In this document: positions 7,102 to 15,476 of the stretch, one piece after another | Position numbering within the stretch: the first letter of the stretch is position 1 | How the letters are laid out: each line of letters opens with the position of its first letter | NCBI GenBank assembly: GCA_964627755.1 | Contig: CAZVIH010000033.1 | Coordinates: 1 to 49,969, forward strand | Source of the DNA: B10-G9 sp964627755 | GTDB taxonomy: Bacteria > Chloroflexota > Anaerolineae > Anaerolineales > UBA11858 | Direction of reading: 5' to 3' | DNA length: 49,969 bases | Made by a program: the position numbers and the translations under genes | Notes under the pieces: model-generated | The model's input: only the letters and a program-made list of their open reading frames with translations | The model's database searches: none | Told to the model about the DNA's origin: nothing

Positions 7102-8112
7102 ATGCCAATCGTCCTCGATGCGATGGGTAGTGATAATTTTCCCCACCCTGAAGTAGAAGCAGCTTACCTGGCTGCTGCAGAACTGGATACCAGGATCTTT
7201 TTGGTTGGCCAGGAAGAAAAGATCAAGCCCTTGATCGCCGACAAAAGTGATCCCCGGGTTGAGCTGATCCACGCTCCGGAAATTTTGGAAATGGGAGACA
7301 AACCAGCCCGCAATGCTCGCCGCAAAGCGGACAACTCAATGGCCATCGGTATGGATATGGTGAAAGAGGGAAAAGCTGATGCTTTTGTGACCGCCGGAAA
7401 TACTGGAGGTGCCATGGCCAACGGTTTATTCCGCCTGGGTCGCATCCAGGGAGTCAAACGTCCTGCCCTTACAACAGTCCTTCCAACCAGAACTGGCTTT
7501 GCCATCGCAGTGGATATTGGAGCCAACGCGGATTGTAAACCCCTCTACCTATTCCAATTCGGGGTAATGGGCTCGATTTACGCTGAAAAAGTCCTGGGTA
7601 TCAAGAATCCGAGAGTTGCCTTGCTTTCCAATGGAGAGGAAGAAGGTAAAGGTAATTCCCTGGTCAAAGATGCTTTTCCGTTATTTAAGGAAAGCAACTT
7701 GAATTTTGTCGGCAACGCAGAGCCCAAAGAACTTTTTAGCGGTGAAGTTGATGTGATAGTACACGATGGTTTCACCGGCAACGTGATGATCAAAACCAGC
7801 GAAGCGGTCTCCAAATTACTGCTTGAGGTCATGAAAGAAGAGTTATCAAGCAGCCTCATTACTAAAATAGGAGCCGGATTGGCCATGCCAGCCTTCCGGA
7901 ATCTGCGTAAAGTTATGGATCCACGCCAGATTGGCGCCGCTCCCTTACTGGGGATCGACGGCCTCGTATTTGTGGGCCACGGGCGGTCAGATGCCCTTGC
8001 CCTGGTGAACTCTATCAAACGAGCTAAACAGGCTATTGACGCCGGTCTGCTGCCCAGTCTAAAAGAAGCCATTCAAACCCAGCTATTTAAACCAGCGGAA
8101 GGAGAAAAATAA
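7102..8112 (+). CDS. plsX: Phosphate acyltransferase PlsX
   Basis: A 336-residue enzyme that makes acyl-phosphate from acyl-ACP and orthophosphate, the first step of the PlsX/PlsY phosphatidate pathway at the membrane surface. Family motifs: VLDAMGSDNFPHPEVEAA at the start, ARRKADNSMAIGMDMVKEGKADAFVTAGNTGGAMA, DIGANADCKPLYLFQFGVMGSIYAEKVLGI, LLSNGEEEGKGN, and VHDGFTGNVMIKTSEAV. The ATG at 7102 follows AAGGAG; an upstream in-frame ATG would read through the tRNA-Leu region and is rejected. Three bases separate its stop from the next gene, suggesting an operon. Length is normal. acpP, the source of its substrate carrier, is elsewhere in the window. Confidence 0.95.
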   Translation: MPIVLDAMGSDNFPHPEVEAAYLAAAELDTRIFLVGQEEKIKPLIADKSDPRVELIHAPEILEMGDKPARNARRKADNSMAIGMDMVKEGKADAFVTAGNTGGAMANGLFRLGRIQGVKRPALTTVLPTRTGFAIAVDIGANADCKPLYLFQFGVMGSIYAEKVLGIKNPRVALLSNGEEEGKGNSLVKDAFPLFKESNLNFVGNAEPKELFSGEVDVIVHDGFTGNVMIKTSEAVSKLLLEVMKEELSSSLITKIGAGLAMPAFRNLRKVMDPRQIGAAPLLGIDGLVFVGHGRSDALALVNSIKRAKQAIDAGLLPSLKEAIQTQLFKPAEGEK

Positions 8113-8115
8113 CCA

Positions 8116-8814
8116 ATGATCATAGTCCGCAATGAAAGATTAGTTACACGTAACAATCGGATCGGCACTTACAGCGGGATCATATCAATTCTCATCCTTG
8201 GCGCAGGTATGTATATCAGCTTCAAATATCCAGACCTGATATCTTGGTCCCTCCTTGCTTTGGTATCAGGATTTACCCTCTCCCAGATTGGCATCTATTA
8301 TTCCAGCCGTTTTGGCAGATCGCCGCGGCCAGATGAAACACTGGACAACGCCTTAAAAGGCCTGGATGACCAGTATGCCCTTTACCATTATCAAAGCCCA
8401 GTCAGCCATTTACTGGTTGGTCCCTCTGGACTCTGGATCCTTATCCCATTTTCCCAGAAAGGAAAAATAATCTACAACGAAAATAGAGGGCGCTGGAAAA
8501 AAGTTGGCGGAAATGCCTACCTGAAGTTTTTTGCCCAGGATAACATTGGTAAACCAGATAAGGATATAATAAGCAGCACAAACCGACTGCAAAAAACTCT
8601 GGAAAAAATCCCTGATTTTGATGTACCAGAAATCAGATCAGCCCTTGTTTTTTCTGATGAATTGGCTGAGGTAGAAGCCGACAACGCCCCTATACCCACC
8701 TTGCATGCCAGACAATTGAAGAAACTCATCCGTAAGGAAGCTAAAGATCATTCCCTTCCCATTTCAACTGTAAAAACCATCCAGGATTATTTTGGATTAA
8801 AGTCTATTCTATAG
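8116..8814 (+). CDS. Two-helix membrane protein with NERD-like soluble domain, unknown function
   Basis: A 232-residue protein. Two N-terminal membrane helices (about residues 16-35 and 41-62) are followed by a soluble domain with VSHLLVGPSGLWILIPFSQKGKIIYNENRGRWKK, which recalls the strand pattern of NERD (nuclease-related) domains where an LVGPxGL strand precedes the core. The expected catalytic acidic and QxK residues are not clear, so nuclease activity is not claimed. It directly follows plsX (3 nt gap) and ends before an intrinsic terminator, so it is probably the last gene of a two-gene operon. Confidence 0.7.
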   Translation: MIIVRNERLVTRNNRIGTYSGIISILILGAGMYISFKYPDLISWSLLALVSGFTLSQIGIYYSSRFGRSPRPDETLDNALKGLDDQYALYHYQSPVSHLLVGPSGLWILIPFSQKGKIIYNENRGRWKKVGGNAYLKFFAQDNIGKPDKDIISSTNRLQKTLEKIPDFDVPEIRSALVFSDELAEVEADNAPIPTLHARQLKKLIRKEAKDHSLPISTVKTIQDYFGLKSIL

Positions 8815-8864
8815 CAGGCAGATGATATACGCAGTCCATCAGGGGCTGTGTCCTTTTGTCTTAT

Positions 8865-8900
8865 AAGGGATTGAATCCTTTTAAAAGGACTCAATCCCTT
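8865..8900. repeat. 36-bp palindrome of the AAGGGA family
   Basis: Two 18-nt arms without loop, AAGGGATTGA.. and ..TCAATCCCTT, with a single A/C mismatch on the plus strand that becomes a G-U wobble if transcribed from the minus strand. A closely similar palindrome occurs at 45590-45625. Confidence 0.75.
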
Positions 8901-8906
8901 AACTGA

Positions 8907-8937
8907 AACAGCCTGGTGTATACCAGGCTGTTTTTTT
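8907..8937 (+). terminator. Intrinsic terminator between convergent genes
   Basis: Perfect 11-bp stem AACAGCCTGGT / ACCAGGCTGTT with loop GTAT, followed by a run of T. It ends the plsX operon; with the A-containing left side it may also serve the converging SPFH gene. Confidence 0.88.
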
Positions 8938-8954
8938 AGTTAAATAGGATTGGT

Positions 8955-9992
8955 TTAGCTGTTCAGGAAAGCCAATAACGCTTCTTTGCTGATCCGGTAA
9001 GCCTTGCCAAGTTTTTTACCTTTCAGATCACCGGCTTCCAGAGCTGCCATTACATCCTCTTCAGATACTTTCAGATACTGAGCTGCTTCCGCAGGGTTCA
9101 TAACGTCCGGCATTCCAGCTGCTGAACCGGCTGCTGCCGCACCGCCTCCAGACATTCCCTGGAGCGATTGTTGGAGGATATTGCCAACTCCCATACCAGC
9201 TCCAATGCCTGCGGTTAATCCTGCTCCACCGCTGGGATTCTGGGCTGCTTCCAGAAGCGCATCGGCTGCCTGCAGTCGGGTGTAGGTATCCATATCCAAC
9301 ACACCCATATCACGGAGCTCCTGAACGGATTCTGTGGAAGGCATCAAGTTAGCAATCAGGAAAGTCTTTAATTCCAGTCCCAGGGCTTTAAACTGATCGC
9401 TAGCCTTGGCTCGGACTGAAGCGCTGAGTTCATTGAGCATGCCAACAAGGTTGGTAATATCGTTCGTGCGGGCGGTTTCACCCAGTAGATCCGTCATATT
9501 CGTCAGCAAGATATGGCGCAGCCGTGTTTCAATATCGGCTGTGCGGAATATACCCTGCGCGCCTACCAGTTGGGTCACAAATTGCTGAGGTTCAGCGATC
9601 TGGTAACCGTAAGTACCAAAACCCTTCAGCAGTGCCACGCCCAGACCCATACCTGGATTCTTGACAATGATCGGTTGGGGGGTGCCCCACTTCTCATCAG
9701 GGAATTCCCGGCGGGATACAAAATAGACCTCTGCGGGGAAAGGCGTCTTTTCATCAAACGCCTTCTTAACCAGGTCAATTAACAAGGGAATATTCGCTGT
9801 GGTAATGGTATGGCGGCCCGGACCGAAAACGTCCAGAGCTTTCCCATCCCGGAAAAACACTGCAGTCTGGGATTCCCGGACAATTACCTGGGATCCAATC
9901 CTGAAATCGCCTGCTTCTCCTTCCGGGAAGCGGTGGATCAGTTCATCCTTCATTTCATTTGGGTATTCAATTACATCAAAAATTCTGGCCAT
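8955..9992 (-). CDS. SPFH-domain protein with C-terminal helix-turn-helix (YdjI-like)
   Basis: A 345-residue protein. Residues 1-240 form a cytosolic SPFH/band-7 domain of the virion-core-protein/YdjI type: IEYPNEMKDELIHRFPEGEAGDFRIGSQVIVRESQTAVFFRDGKALDVFGPGRHTI at the start, then PQPIIVKNPGMGLGVALLKGFGTYGYQI. A glycine/alanine-rich linker (about 250-295) follows. The last 47 residues, MNPAEAAQYLKVSEEDVMAALEAGDLKGKKLGKAYRISKEALLAFL, match the MerR/excisionase-type HTH_17 DNA-binding fold. Relatives usually end in a zinc ribbon, so the HTH is notable. The next minus-strand gene upstream, ending 32 nt away, encodes a coiled-coil protein and probably forms an operon with it. Role unknown; membrane-stress or partner sequestration is a guess. 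Confidence 0.82.
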   Translation of the reverse strand: MARIFDVIEYPNEMKDELIHRFPEGEAGDFRIGSQVIVRESQTAVFFRDGKALDVFGPGRHTITTANIPLLIDLVKKAFDEKTPFPAEVYFVSRREFPDEKWGTPQPIIVKNPGMGLGVALLKGFGTYGYQIAEPQQFVTQLVGAQGIFRTADIETRLRHILLTNMTDLLGETARTNDITNLVGMLNELSASVRAKASDQFKALGLELKTFLIANLMPSTESVQELRDMGVLDMDTYTRLQAADALLEAAQNPSGGAGLTAGIGAGMGVGNILQQSLQGMSGGGAAAAGSAAGMPDVMNPAEAAQYLKVSEEDVMAALEAGDLKGKKLGKAYRISKEALLAFLNS

Positions 9993-10023
9993 TGAGTACT
10001 CTCCTCTTTAATTGCTTTGTCAA

Positions 10024-10575
10024 TTATTCGCTGGGAATCAGATCATCCCCGGGGATTTCCTCCTCACGGGTGATTTCTTCTTTGCGTTGGTCCGCTTTGG
10101 TTACCATTTCCTGGGTAGCTTTTTTCAGCGAGGCGATAAAACCTTTAATCTGGTCTTCTTCAACTGCCGAGGCTAAACTTTCCAAGGTTGTTTGAATGTC
10201 ATCTATGCCATCAAGCATAGACTGATCATAATCATAGAGCCGCTCCAGTTTTCCGGCGTCGATCTTGATCGCAGAAAAGAAACTCGAATATCCGTAGGCA
10301 GCATGTCGGATGCGGTCAATAAAGGTCCGGATCTTGGTCACAATGCCTTCCAGATCATCAACATAAGCCAGGTCACCCCGATCCACAAACTCAGTCATAA
10401 TACCGGTCAACCTATCGAGTTCTTCCTGATATCGATCAGCCACAACATCGCGGACCATTTTATCAGCGGTGCGCCTATCTTCCAGTTCGATATAACCTTT
10501 AAAGCCGGGAATCTTGAGGAGCAATTCTTTTAACTTGCCCCGTTCTGATTCAATTTGCCCCTGAAAATCACTCAT
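10024..10575 (-). CDS. Predicted coiled-coil cytosolic protein, partner of the SPFH gene
   Basis: A 183-residue acidic helical protein without signal or membrane segments. It starts with MSDFQGQIESERGKLKELLLKIPGFKGYIELEDRRTADKMVRDVVADRYQEELDRL and continues with long amphipathic helices; the tail is strongly acidic (EEEIPGDDLIPSE). AGAGGAGG precedes the ATG. The stop is 32 nt from the SPFH gene on the same strand, so the two are likely co-transcribed. The KIPGFKGYxELExRRxADKxxR opening looks like a conserved family signature seen with SPFH/virion-core genes; I cannot name a biochemical role. Confidence 0.75.
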   Translation of the reverse strand: MSDFQGQIESERGKLKELLLKIPGFKGYIELEDRRTADKMVRDVVADRYQEELDRLTGIMTEFVDRGDLAYVDDLEGIVTKIRTFIDRIRHAAYGYSSFFSAIKIDAGKLERLYDYDQSMLDGIDDIQTTLESLASAVEEDQIKGFIASLKKATQEMVTKADQRKEEITREEEIPGDDLIPSE

Positions 10576-10714
10576 TTTTCCTCCTCTGTGGAAAAACTAA
10601 TTCTGAATTTTATTATACATGATATTCGGGCATCGCCTCCTGGTGGAAGAGTGTTTTAATAGAAATTTTATACCCCTGTCACGGGGTGATCAATATCAAA
10701 ATTGCCCCCCTCCC

Positions 10715-10742
10715 TTGCCGTTGAGGGCTGTTGGTTTATAAT
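10715..10742 (+). promoter_or_regulatory. Predicted promoter for the class II aldolase gene
   Basis: TTGCCG (10715-10720), a 16-nt spacer and a perfect TATAAT (10737-10742), ending 38 nt before the start codon. Confidence 0.65.
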
Positions 10743-10780
10743 GTACCCGTGTTATTACATAATGATATTGAGGAGAAATC

Positions 10781-12205
10781 ATGTATCCCGAAAAACAAAC
10801 TGAACTGATCAACCTATTGGATGGCTCTGTTGAGCTAAAAAATGGAGAGATAACTATCATTGACAACAGCAAACTGCGCTCCAGCATTGAGAAACTAGTT
10901 AAAAAGGCAGTTCTGAGCGAGGACGAGGTTGAAAAATATATTGCCCGCTACCTGGTACGCCTCGTCGCTGCCGCTGCTGGAGTGCACCCGAACTCAATCC
11001 ATGACCTATACATGGCCCGAGGTCGTGGTGATGTACCGAATATATTTACAGTGCCTGCTATTAACCTGCGCGGATTGACTTTTTATGCCGCCAAGATCAT
11101 CTTTAATATTGCCAATGAAGTCAAAGCCGGCGCTTTCATTTTCGAAATTGCCCGCTCTGAGTCTGGTTATACTGACCAGCGCCCCTCCGAATATGCTGCC
11201 AATGTACTTGGTGCTGCCGTTGCCGCTGGTTACCAGGGACCGGTCTTCATTCAGGGAGATCACTACCAGATTTCCGCCGCGCGGTATAAGGACAATCCTG
11301 AACCAGAATTAAAAGCCCTTAGAGAACTGTGTGAAGAAGCCATTAAAGCCGGTTTCTACAATATCGATGTGGACGCCTCTACCCTGGTGGACATGAGTGT
11401 GGATGATGTTGTTGAACAGCAGGTGCTGAACTCTGAGTTAACCGCTTTCTTCACAGACTTGATCCGCAAACTGGAACCTGAAGGAATCACTGTTTCAATC
11501 GGCGGTGAGATCGGCGAGGTCGGGGAACAGAATTCAACTGAGGAAGAACTACGAGCTTACCTGGACAGTTTAAAAGTTGATCTTGAGAAAGTTGCACCTG
11601 GTGTAATTGGGTTGAGCAAGATCAGTGTGTTAACAGGAACATCCCACGGGGGTGTGGTTCTACCTGATGGCAGCATAAAAGAAGTCGCAGTGGATTTCGA
11701 CCTGCTGCAGCATCTAGGTAAAGTAGCCCGGGAAAACTTTGGTTTAGGTGGTGCGGTCCAGCATGGTGCTTCCACCCTCCCAGAATCTGCATTCAGCAAA
11801 TTCCCTGAATACGAAACCCTTGAAGTCCACCTGGCGACCAATTTCCAGAACATACTCTATGATGAAATACCTGAAGATCTGCGAGCTGAAATTTATGCCT
11901 GGTTGGATAAAAACAACGCTAACGAACGTAAAGAAGGACAAACTGACGAACAGTTCTACTATAAGACCCGTAAACGAGCCCTGGGCGAATTCAAAAAGAA
12001 AATCTGGGGAATCACTCCGGAACAGCTGGAAAAGATCACAAATGCATGGGATAAACAATTTCGGGATCTCTTTGAGCGGCTCGGAGTGGCAGATACACGC
12101 CACTATGTAGACAAATTCATTAAAGATATCAAAGTAAATGCCAAACTTGAGGATTACCTGTTGGGCAGCACAAAACAGGAAGATACCTCCGATCTGGCAG
12201 ACTGA
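10781..12205 (+). CDS. Class II fructose-bisphosphate aldolase family protein
   Basis: A 474-residue zinc-dependent aldolase of glycolysis/gluconeogenesis, cleaving fructose 1,6-bisphosphate to DHAP and glyceraldehyde 3-phosphate. Seen motifs: FIQGDHYQIS (catalytic/metal region), YNIDVDASTL, SIGGEIGEVGEQNS, SVLTGTSHGGVVLPDG, LGGAVQHGASTLPESAF and EVHLATNFQN. These are the phosphate-binding and metal-binding blocks of the class II family. It is longer than the usual 280-360 residues, with about 55 extra residues at the N-terminus and a long helical C-terminal extension (KNNANERKEGQTDEQFYYKTRKRALGEFKKKIWG). This long type occurs in several Chloroflexota and other phyla. A tagatose-bisphosphate or related aldol substrate cannot be excluded. 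Confidence 0.87.
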   Translation: MYPEKQTELINLLDGSVELKNGEITIIDNSKLRSSIEKLVKKAVLSEDEVEKYIARYLVRLVAAAAGVHPNSIHDLYMARGRGDVPNIFTVPAINLRGLTFYAAKIIFNIANEVKAGAFIFEIARSESGYTDQRPSEYAANVLGAAVAAGYQGPVFIQGDHYQISAARYKDNPEPELKALRELCEEAIKAGFYNIDVDASTLVDMSVDDVVEQQVLNSELTAFFTDLIRKLEPEGITVSIGGEIGEVGEQNSTEEELRAYLDSLKVDLEKVAPGVIGLSKISVLTGTSHGGVVLPDGSIKEVAVDFDLLQHLGKVARENFGLGGAVQHGASTLPESAFSKFPEYETLEVHLATNFQNILYDEIPEDLRAEIYAWLDKNNANERKEGQTDEQFYYKTRKRALGEFKKKIWGITPEQLEKITNAWDKQFRDLFERLGVADTRHYVDKFIKDIKVNAKLEDYLLGSTKQEDTSDLAD

Positions 12206-12206
12206 T

Positions 12207-12710
12207 ATGCCCTCATCTGATCAGGGTGTAAGTCATGATCGATACCAACTGATTCCTCGCACGTTGATTTTCCTCACGCGTGGGGAATCAGTTTTGTTAT
12301 TAAAGGGGGCTCCCCACAAACGCATTTGGGCCAATCGCTATAACGGTGTGGGAGGTCATATCGAACGGGGAGAAGATACCTATTCCGCCGCCCGCCGGGA
12401 GTTGCTGGAGGAAACCGGTTTGATCCCGGATGATCTCTGGCTGGTTGGTACAGTAACTGTTGATACAGGGGAAAATACAGGCATTGGCCTTTATGTCATG
12501 AAAGGGAGCTGCGCTGAAGGTGTGGCCCAGCCATCTGAAGAAGGGGATCTGGAATGGGTTCCTTTTGGTGAGATTTTGTTAAAACCCCTGGTAGAAGATT
12601 TGCCAGTGTTATTGCCTCGCGTCCTCAAACAAAAGGTATCTGATCCGCCTTTCGCTGCCCGTTATTATTATGATGATGGGGAAAAGCTGGTTGTGGAATT
12701 TCGCGATTAA
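12207..12710 (+). CDS. NUDIX hydrolase (MutT-like)
   Basis: A 167-residue hydrolase of nucleoside-diphosphate-linked compounds. The Nudix box is complete: GGHIERGEDTYSAARRELLEETGL fits Gx5Ex7REUxEExGU with the magnesium-binding RELLEE. The upstream strand LIFLTRGESVLLLKGAPHKRIWANRYNGVGG is typical of MutT/8-oxo-dGTP-ase-like members. The start at 12207 lies one base after the aldolase stop, so the two are probably translated from one mRNA; open frame continues upstream within the aldolase gene but without homology. The exact substrate is unknown. Confidence 0.88.
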   Translation: MPSSDQGVSHDRYQLIPRTLIFLTRGESVLLLKGAPHKRIWANRYNGVGGHIERGEDTYSAARRELLEETGLIPDDLWLVGTVTVDTGENTGIGLYVMKGSCAEGVAQPSEEGDLEWVPFGEILLKPLVEDLPVLLPRVLKQKVSDPPFAARYYYDDGEKLVVEFRD

Positions 12711-12755
12711 TCCAAAGAACCACTTTCCTTGTTGGAAACTATATCCCCCTTCTCT

Positions 12756-13325
12756 TTATACTACCCCATCCTTCACCATATAAAAGATCAGCTCTGTACT
12801 GCCGTAGGTCTCGCGTCTAAAAAGCTTTAAGTTATCCAGGGTATGGGGTTCATATTCCACCTTGTCGATCTGGACGATGATCCAGCTGTCGTCCAGCAGC
12901 CAGCTGGGGTTCTGATCAAGGGCAAAAAGTGCTCTAGACCAGATGTCCTTGTACTGCGGCGGTGCGATATAAACAAAATCAAATTGGCGGTCAGCTAACT
13001 CACCCAGAACTGAAAACACATTCTTATGCCAAACCTCCCCCCATTCAGCTAATCCAGTATGTTCCAGATTGGTACGGATGGTTTTGACCGCCTTTTTCTG
13101 GTTTTCAACAAAACGGGCTATGGCCGCCCCTCTGCTAAGGGCCTCGATCCCTACGCTTCCTGTTCCGGCAAACAGATCCAGCCAGCTGGAATCCAGTACA
13201 TAAGGGGATACAATATTAAATAATGCCGCCTTGACCATGGACATGATAGGCCTTGTCCCGCTGCCGGGAACAGATTGCAGTTTGAAACCTTTTACCTTCC
13301 CACTAATTACTGATAAATTACCCAT
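12756..13325 (-). CDS. rsmD: 16S rRNA (guanine966-N2)-methyltransferase RsmD family
   Basis: A 189-residue Rossmann methyltransferase. Family motifs: ISGKVKGFKLQSVPGSGTRPIMSMVKAALFNIV (substrate/N-terminal motif with TRP..KAALFN), LDLFAGTGSVGIEALSRGA (SAM motif I), FVENQKKAVKTIRTNL, and motif IV. Motif IV reads YIAPPQY; the family normally has DPPY, so the catalytic Asp position is Ala here. The ATG at 13325 is chosen over a TTG one codon earlier; it starts three nucleotides after the upstream gene's TAG, indicating translational coupling. The altered motif makes activity on G966 less certain, although the fold is unmistakable. Confidence 0.83.
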   Translation of the reverse strand: MGNLSVISGKVKGFKLQSVPGSGTRPIMSMVKAALFNIVSPYVLDSSWLDLFAGTGSVGIEALSRGAAIARFVENQKKAVKTIRTNLEHTGLAEWGEVWHKNVFSVLGELADRQFDFVYIAPPQYKDIWSRALFALDQNPSWLLDDSWIIVQIDKVEYEPHTLDNLKLFRRETYGSTELIFYMVKDGVV

Positions 13326-13328
13326 CAA

Positions 13329-14534
13329 CTAACCGTCCTTCTTATTTCCGTCTTTCGGAATACAATCTTGAATAGCTTTCTCCAGTAATTCCAGTTCTGA
13401 ACTCTGATCAGCGATATATTCATCGATGAAGGCGGATTTCCGTAAGCGCAAGGCCATGGGTGCAACCACCTTAAGGTCTTCTATAGTCACCTTATCCCTG
13501 GAATCTGCGGCAGCGTGGGCCCGGGCAGCTTCAAATAAGGTGATCTCTGCCCTCAGGGAATCCAACTCCAGGTTCCCAATCAATTCCAATCCGGTCTGGG
13601 CCACATCGTTAGGCAGCTTAACCTCAGCCATCTTTTCGCGGCTGGCTTGGATTTCTTCTCTAAATAACCGGGTGGAAGGAGCGTACTGGGCCGCAAAAGC
13701 CCGGCTATTTTCCTTGTATGCCCGCGTCCTCCGGTAGGCTTCCATACGATCTTCTTTTTCCATCAGCCCTTTTACAACCACCCGCAATCCAAATCGATCC
13801 ATGATCTGTGATCTCAGATTGCCCTCTTCAGGATTCATCGATCCAATTAACGTGAAGTTTGATCGATAGGTAGCGGACATTCCTGCCCGCCGCACTGTGT
13901 ACTGACCCTGAGCCGCCGCATCAAGAATGGCGTCCACAATCTGGTCATTAAGCAAGTTAACCTCATCCACATAGAGCAAATTTCGGTCCGCCCGGGAAAG
14001 AATCCCCCGCTTCAGCAGCATACGGGAATTTGCCTTGGCTCTCGGATCCAGACCGCCCACTACATCTTCCAGGGTAGCGTTGAGCGGAAGCTCTACCAGT
14101 CGGACTTTCTCTAATTTAGAAAGCGGGTCTCCCTGGCCGTACTTTTTAGCACAATCTGGGCAGATAGCATCGACCCCGCCGGTTTCCACATCTTCTTCCA
14201 GGCAGCCGTAATAACACAGGCTGCGGCGAATTTCCGGCAGCAAATCCACCAGGCCCCGAACTGCAGTAGATTTTCCCGTACCGCGGGGGCCAACCAGTAA
14301 TACACCACCCAGGTTGGGGTTCAAGAGGGACAATAATAATGATAACTTCATCTGGTTTTGTCCAACCAGAGCCAGGAACGGGAAAGGAATGCTTTCCGCC
14401 AGCCCAGCGTCCTCTTGGTCATAGTCCACTGTTGCCCGGACGCCAGAGGCCTTTTCCAGCAGCTCCTGCAGCGATCCCACTCGGGTAATCAATTCAGGTT
14501 CGCTTTGGATTGGTTTCATCTCATTTTCATCCAT
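13329..14534 (-). CDS. Magnesium-chelatase subunit I-like AAA+ ATPase
   Basis: A 401-residue AAA+ protein resembling ChlI/BchI, the ATPase motor of Mg-chelatase. Walker A GPRGTGKST is near residue 84, Walker B LLYVDEVNLL near 188, sensor-type GSMNPEEGNLRSQIMDRFGLRVVV near 230, and the C-terminal lid has the conserved ...LRAEITLFEAARAHAAADSRDKVTIEDL. Between Walker A and B two cysteine pairs (CYYGC, CPDC) stand where BchI has its insertion. No ChlD/VWA or ChlH partner and no chlorophyll gene is visible. A cobalt/nickel insertase or MoxR-like chaperone role is possible. The start has GAGGA upstream; rsmD follows immediately. Confidence 0.85.
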   Translation of the reverse strand: MDENEMKPIQSEPELITRVGSLQELLEKASGVRATVDYDQEDAGLAESIPFPFLALVGQNQMKLSLLLSLLNPNLGGVLLVGPRGTGKSTAVRGLVDLLPEIRRSLCYYGCLEEDVETGGVDAICPDCAKKYGQGDPLSKLEKVRLVELPLNATLEDVVGGLDPRAKANSRMLLKRGILSRADRNLLYVDEVNLLNDQIVDAILDAAAQGQYTVRRAGMSATYRSNFTLIGSMNPEEGNLRSQIMDRFGLRVVVKGLMEKEDRMEAYRRTRAYKENSRAFAAQYAPSTRLFREEIQASREKMAEVKLPNDVAQTGLELIGNLELDSLRAEITLFEAARAHAAADSRDKVTIEDLKVVAPMALRLRKSAFIDEYIADQSSELELLEKAIQDCIPKDGNKKDG

Positions 14535-14661
14535 AATAAATCCTCTTATGGTTCTTATCTGACTCCATTATACTCAAACTGGAGTCTAGACTTGCAAAGA
14601 AATCCACTTTAACCTAGGATATGAACAGGAAAATCGTCCATTCCAAAGATCAGGAGGGAAA

Positions 14662-15435
14662 ATGATTGGCGCAGTTGCCGGGGATATCATAGGTTCAATT
14701 TACGAACATAATTCGATCAAGAGAGAAGATTTCCCCCTTTTCCAGGATCACTCCCATTTTACAGATGATTCAGTCATGTCCCTGGCAGTAGCCCAGGCAA
14801 TTTTGCGTAATGGAGATTACGGAAGGGAAATGAAATCCCTGGGCCAGGTATTTCCTTATGCGGGTTATGGCGGCAATTTTCGGAAATGGATCTTTGAACC
14901 GGGGGTAGTGCCATATAACAGTTGGGGAAATGGATCCGCCATGCGGGTTAGCCCGGTTGGATTTGCTTTTAACACCGAAGAGGACGTCCTCCGTGAAGCG
15001 AAGGCCAGCGCCGTGGTATCCCACAATCATCCTGAAGGCATTAAAGGCGCCCAGGCGGTTGCCCTGGCTGTGTTCATGGCCCGGCAGGGAACTTCCAAGC
15101 AGGATATCCGGGACAGAATTGCGGTTGACTTCAACTACGGACTTAACCGTACGGTTGAGGAGATCAGGTCTGATTACAGGTTTGATATTTCCTGCATGGG
15201 TTCTGTCCCGGAGGGGATCATCGCTTTCCTTGATTCAACAGATTACGAAAGCGCAGTCCGGAAGGCCGTTTCACTGGGCGGAGACAGCGATACACTAGCT
15301 TGTATTGCTGGTGCAATTGCCGAGGCTTATTATAAATCCATCCCATCCATCATCATAACGGAAGTAAAGAGAATACTTCCCAGGATTCTGGGAGATATTT
15401 TAGAGGAATTTGAAAAGGAATATCCTTGTTGTTAA
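14662..15435 (+). CDS. ADP-ribosylglycohydrolase family protein
   Basis: A 257-residue DraG/ARH-type hydrolase that removes ADP-ribose from protein or nucleic-acid side chains or splits related ADP-ribosyl compounds. The two dinuclear-magnesium motifs are intact: FTDDSV (Thr34-Asp35-Asp36) and LGGDSDT near residue 210, with GNGSAMRVSPVG and VSHNHPEGIKGAQAVA between. GGAGGG precedes the ATG. It stands alone between divergent and convergent genes. No ADP-ribosyltransferase partner is nearby, so the target is unknown. Confidence 0.92.
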   Translation: MIGAVAGDIIGSIYEHNSIKREDFPLFQDHSHFTDDSVMSLAVAQAILRNGDYGREMKSLGQVFPYAGYGGNFRKWIFEPGVVPYNSWGNGSAMRVSPVGFAFNTEEDVLREAKASAVVSHNHPEGIKGAQAVALAVFMARQGTSKQDIRDRIAVDFNYGLNRTVEEIRSDYRFDISCMGSVPEGIIAFLDSTDYESAVRKAVSLGGDSDTLACIAGAIAEAYYKSIPSIIITEVKRILPRILGDILEEFEKEYPCC

Positions 15436-15476
15436 ACGGGAGAAGAAATCAGCTGATCTTGGAAACTATTTAACTC

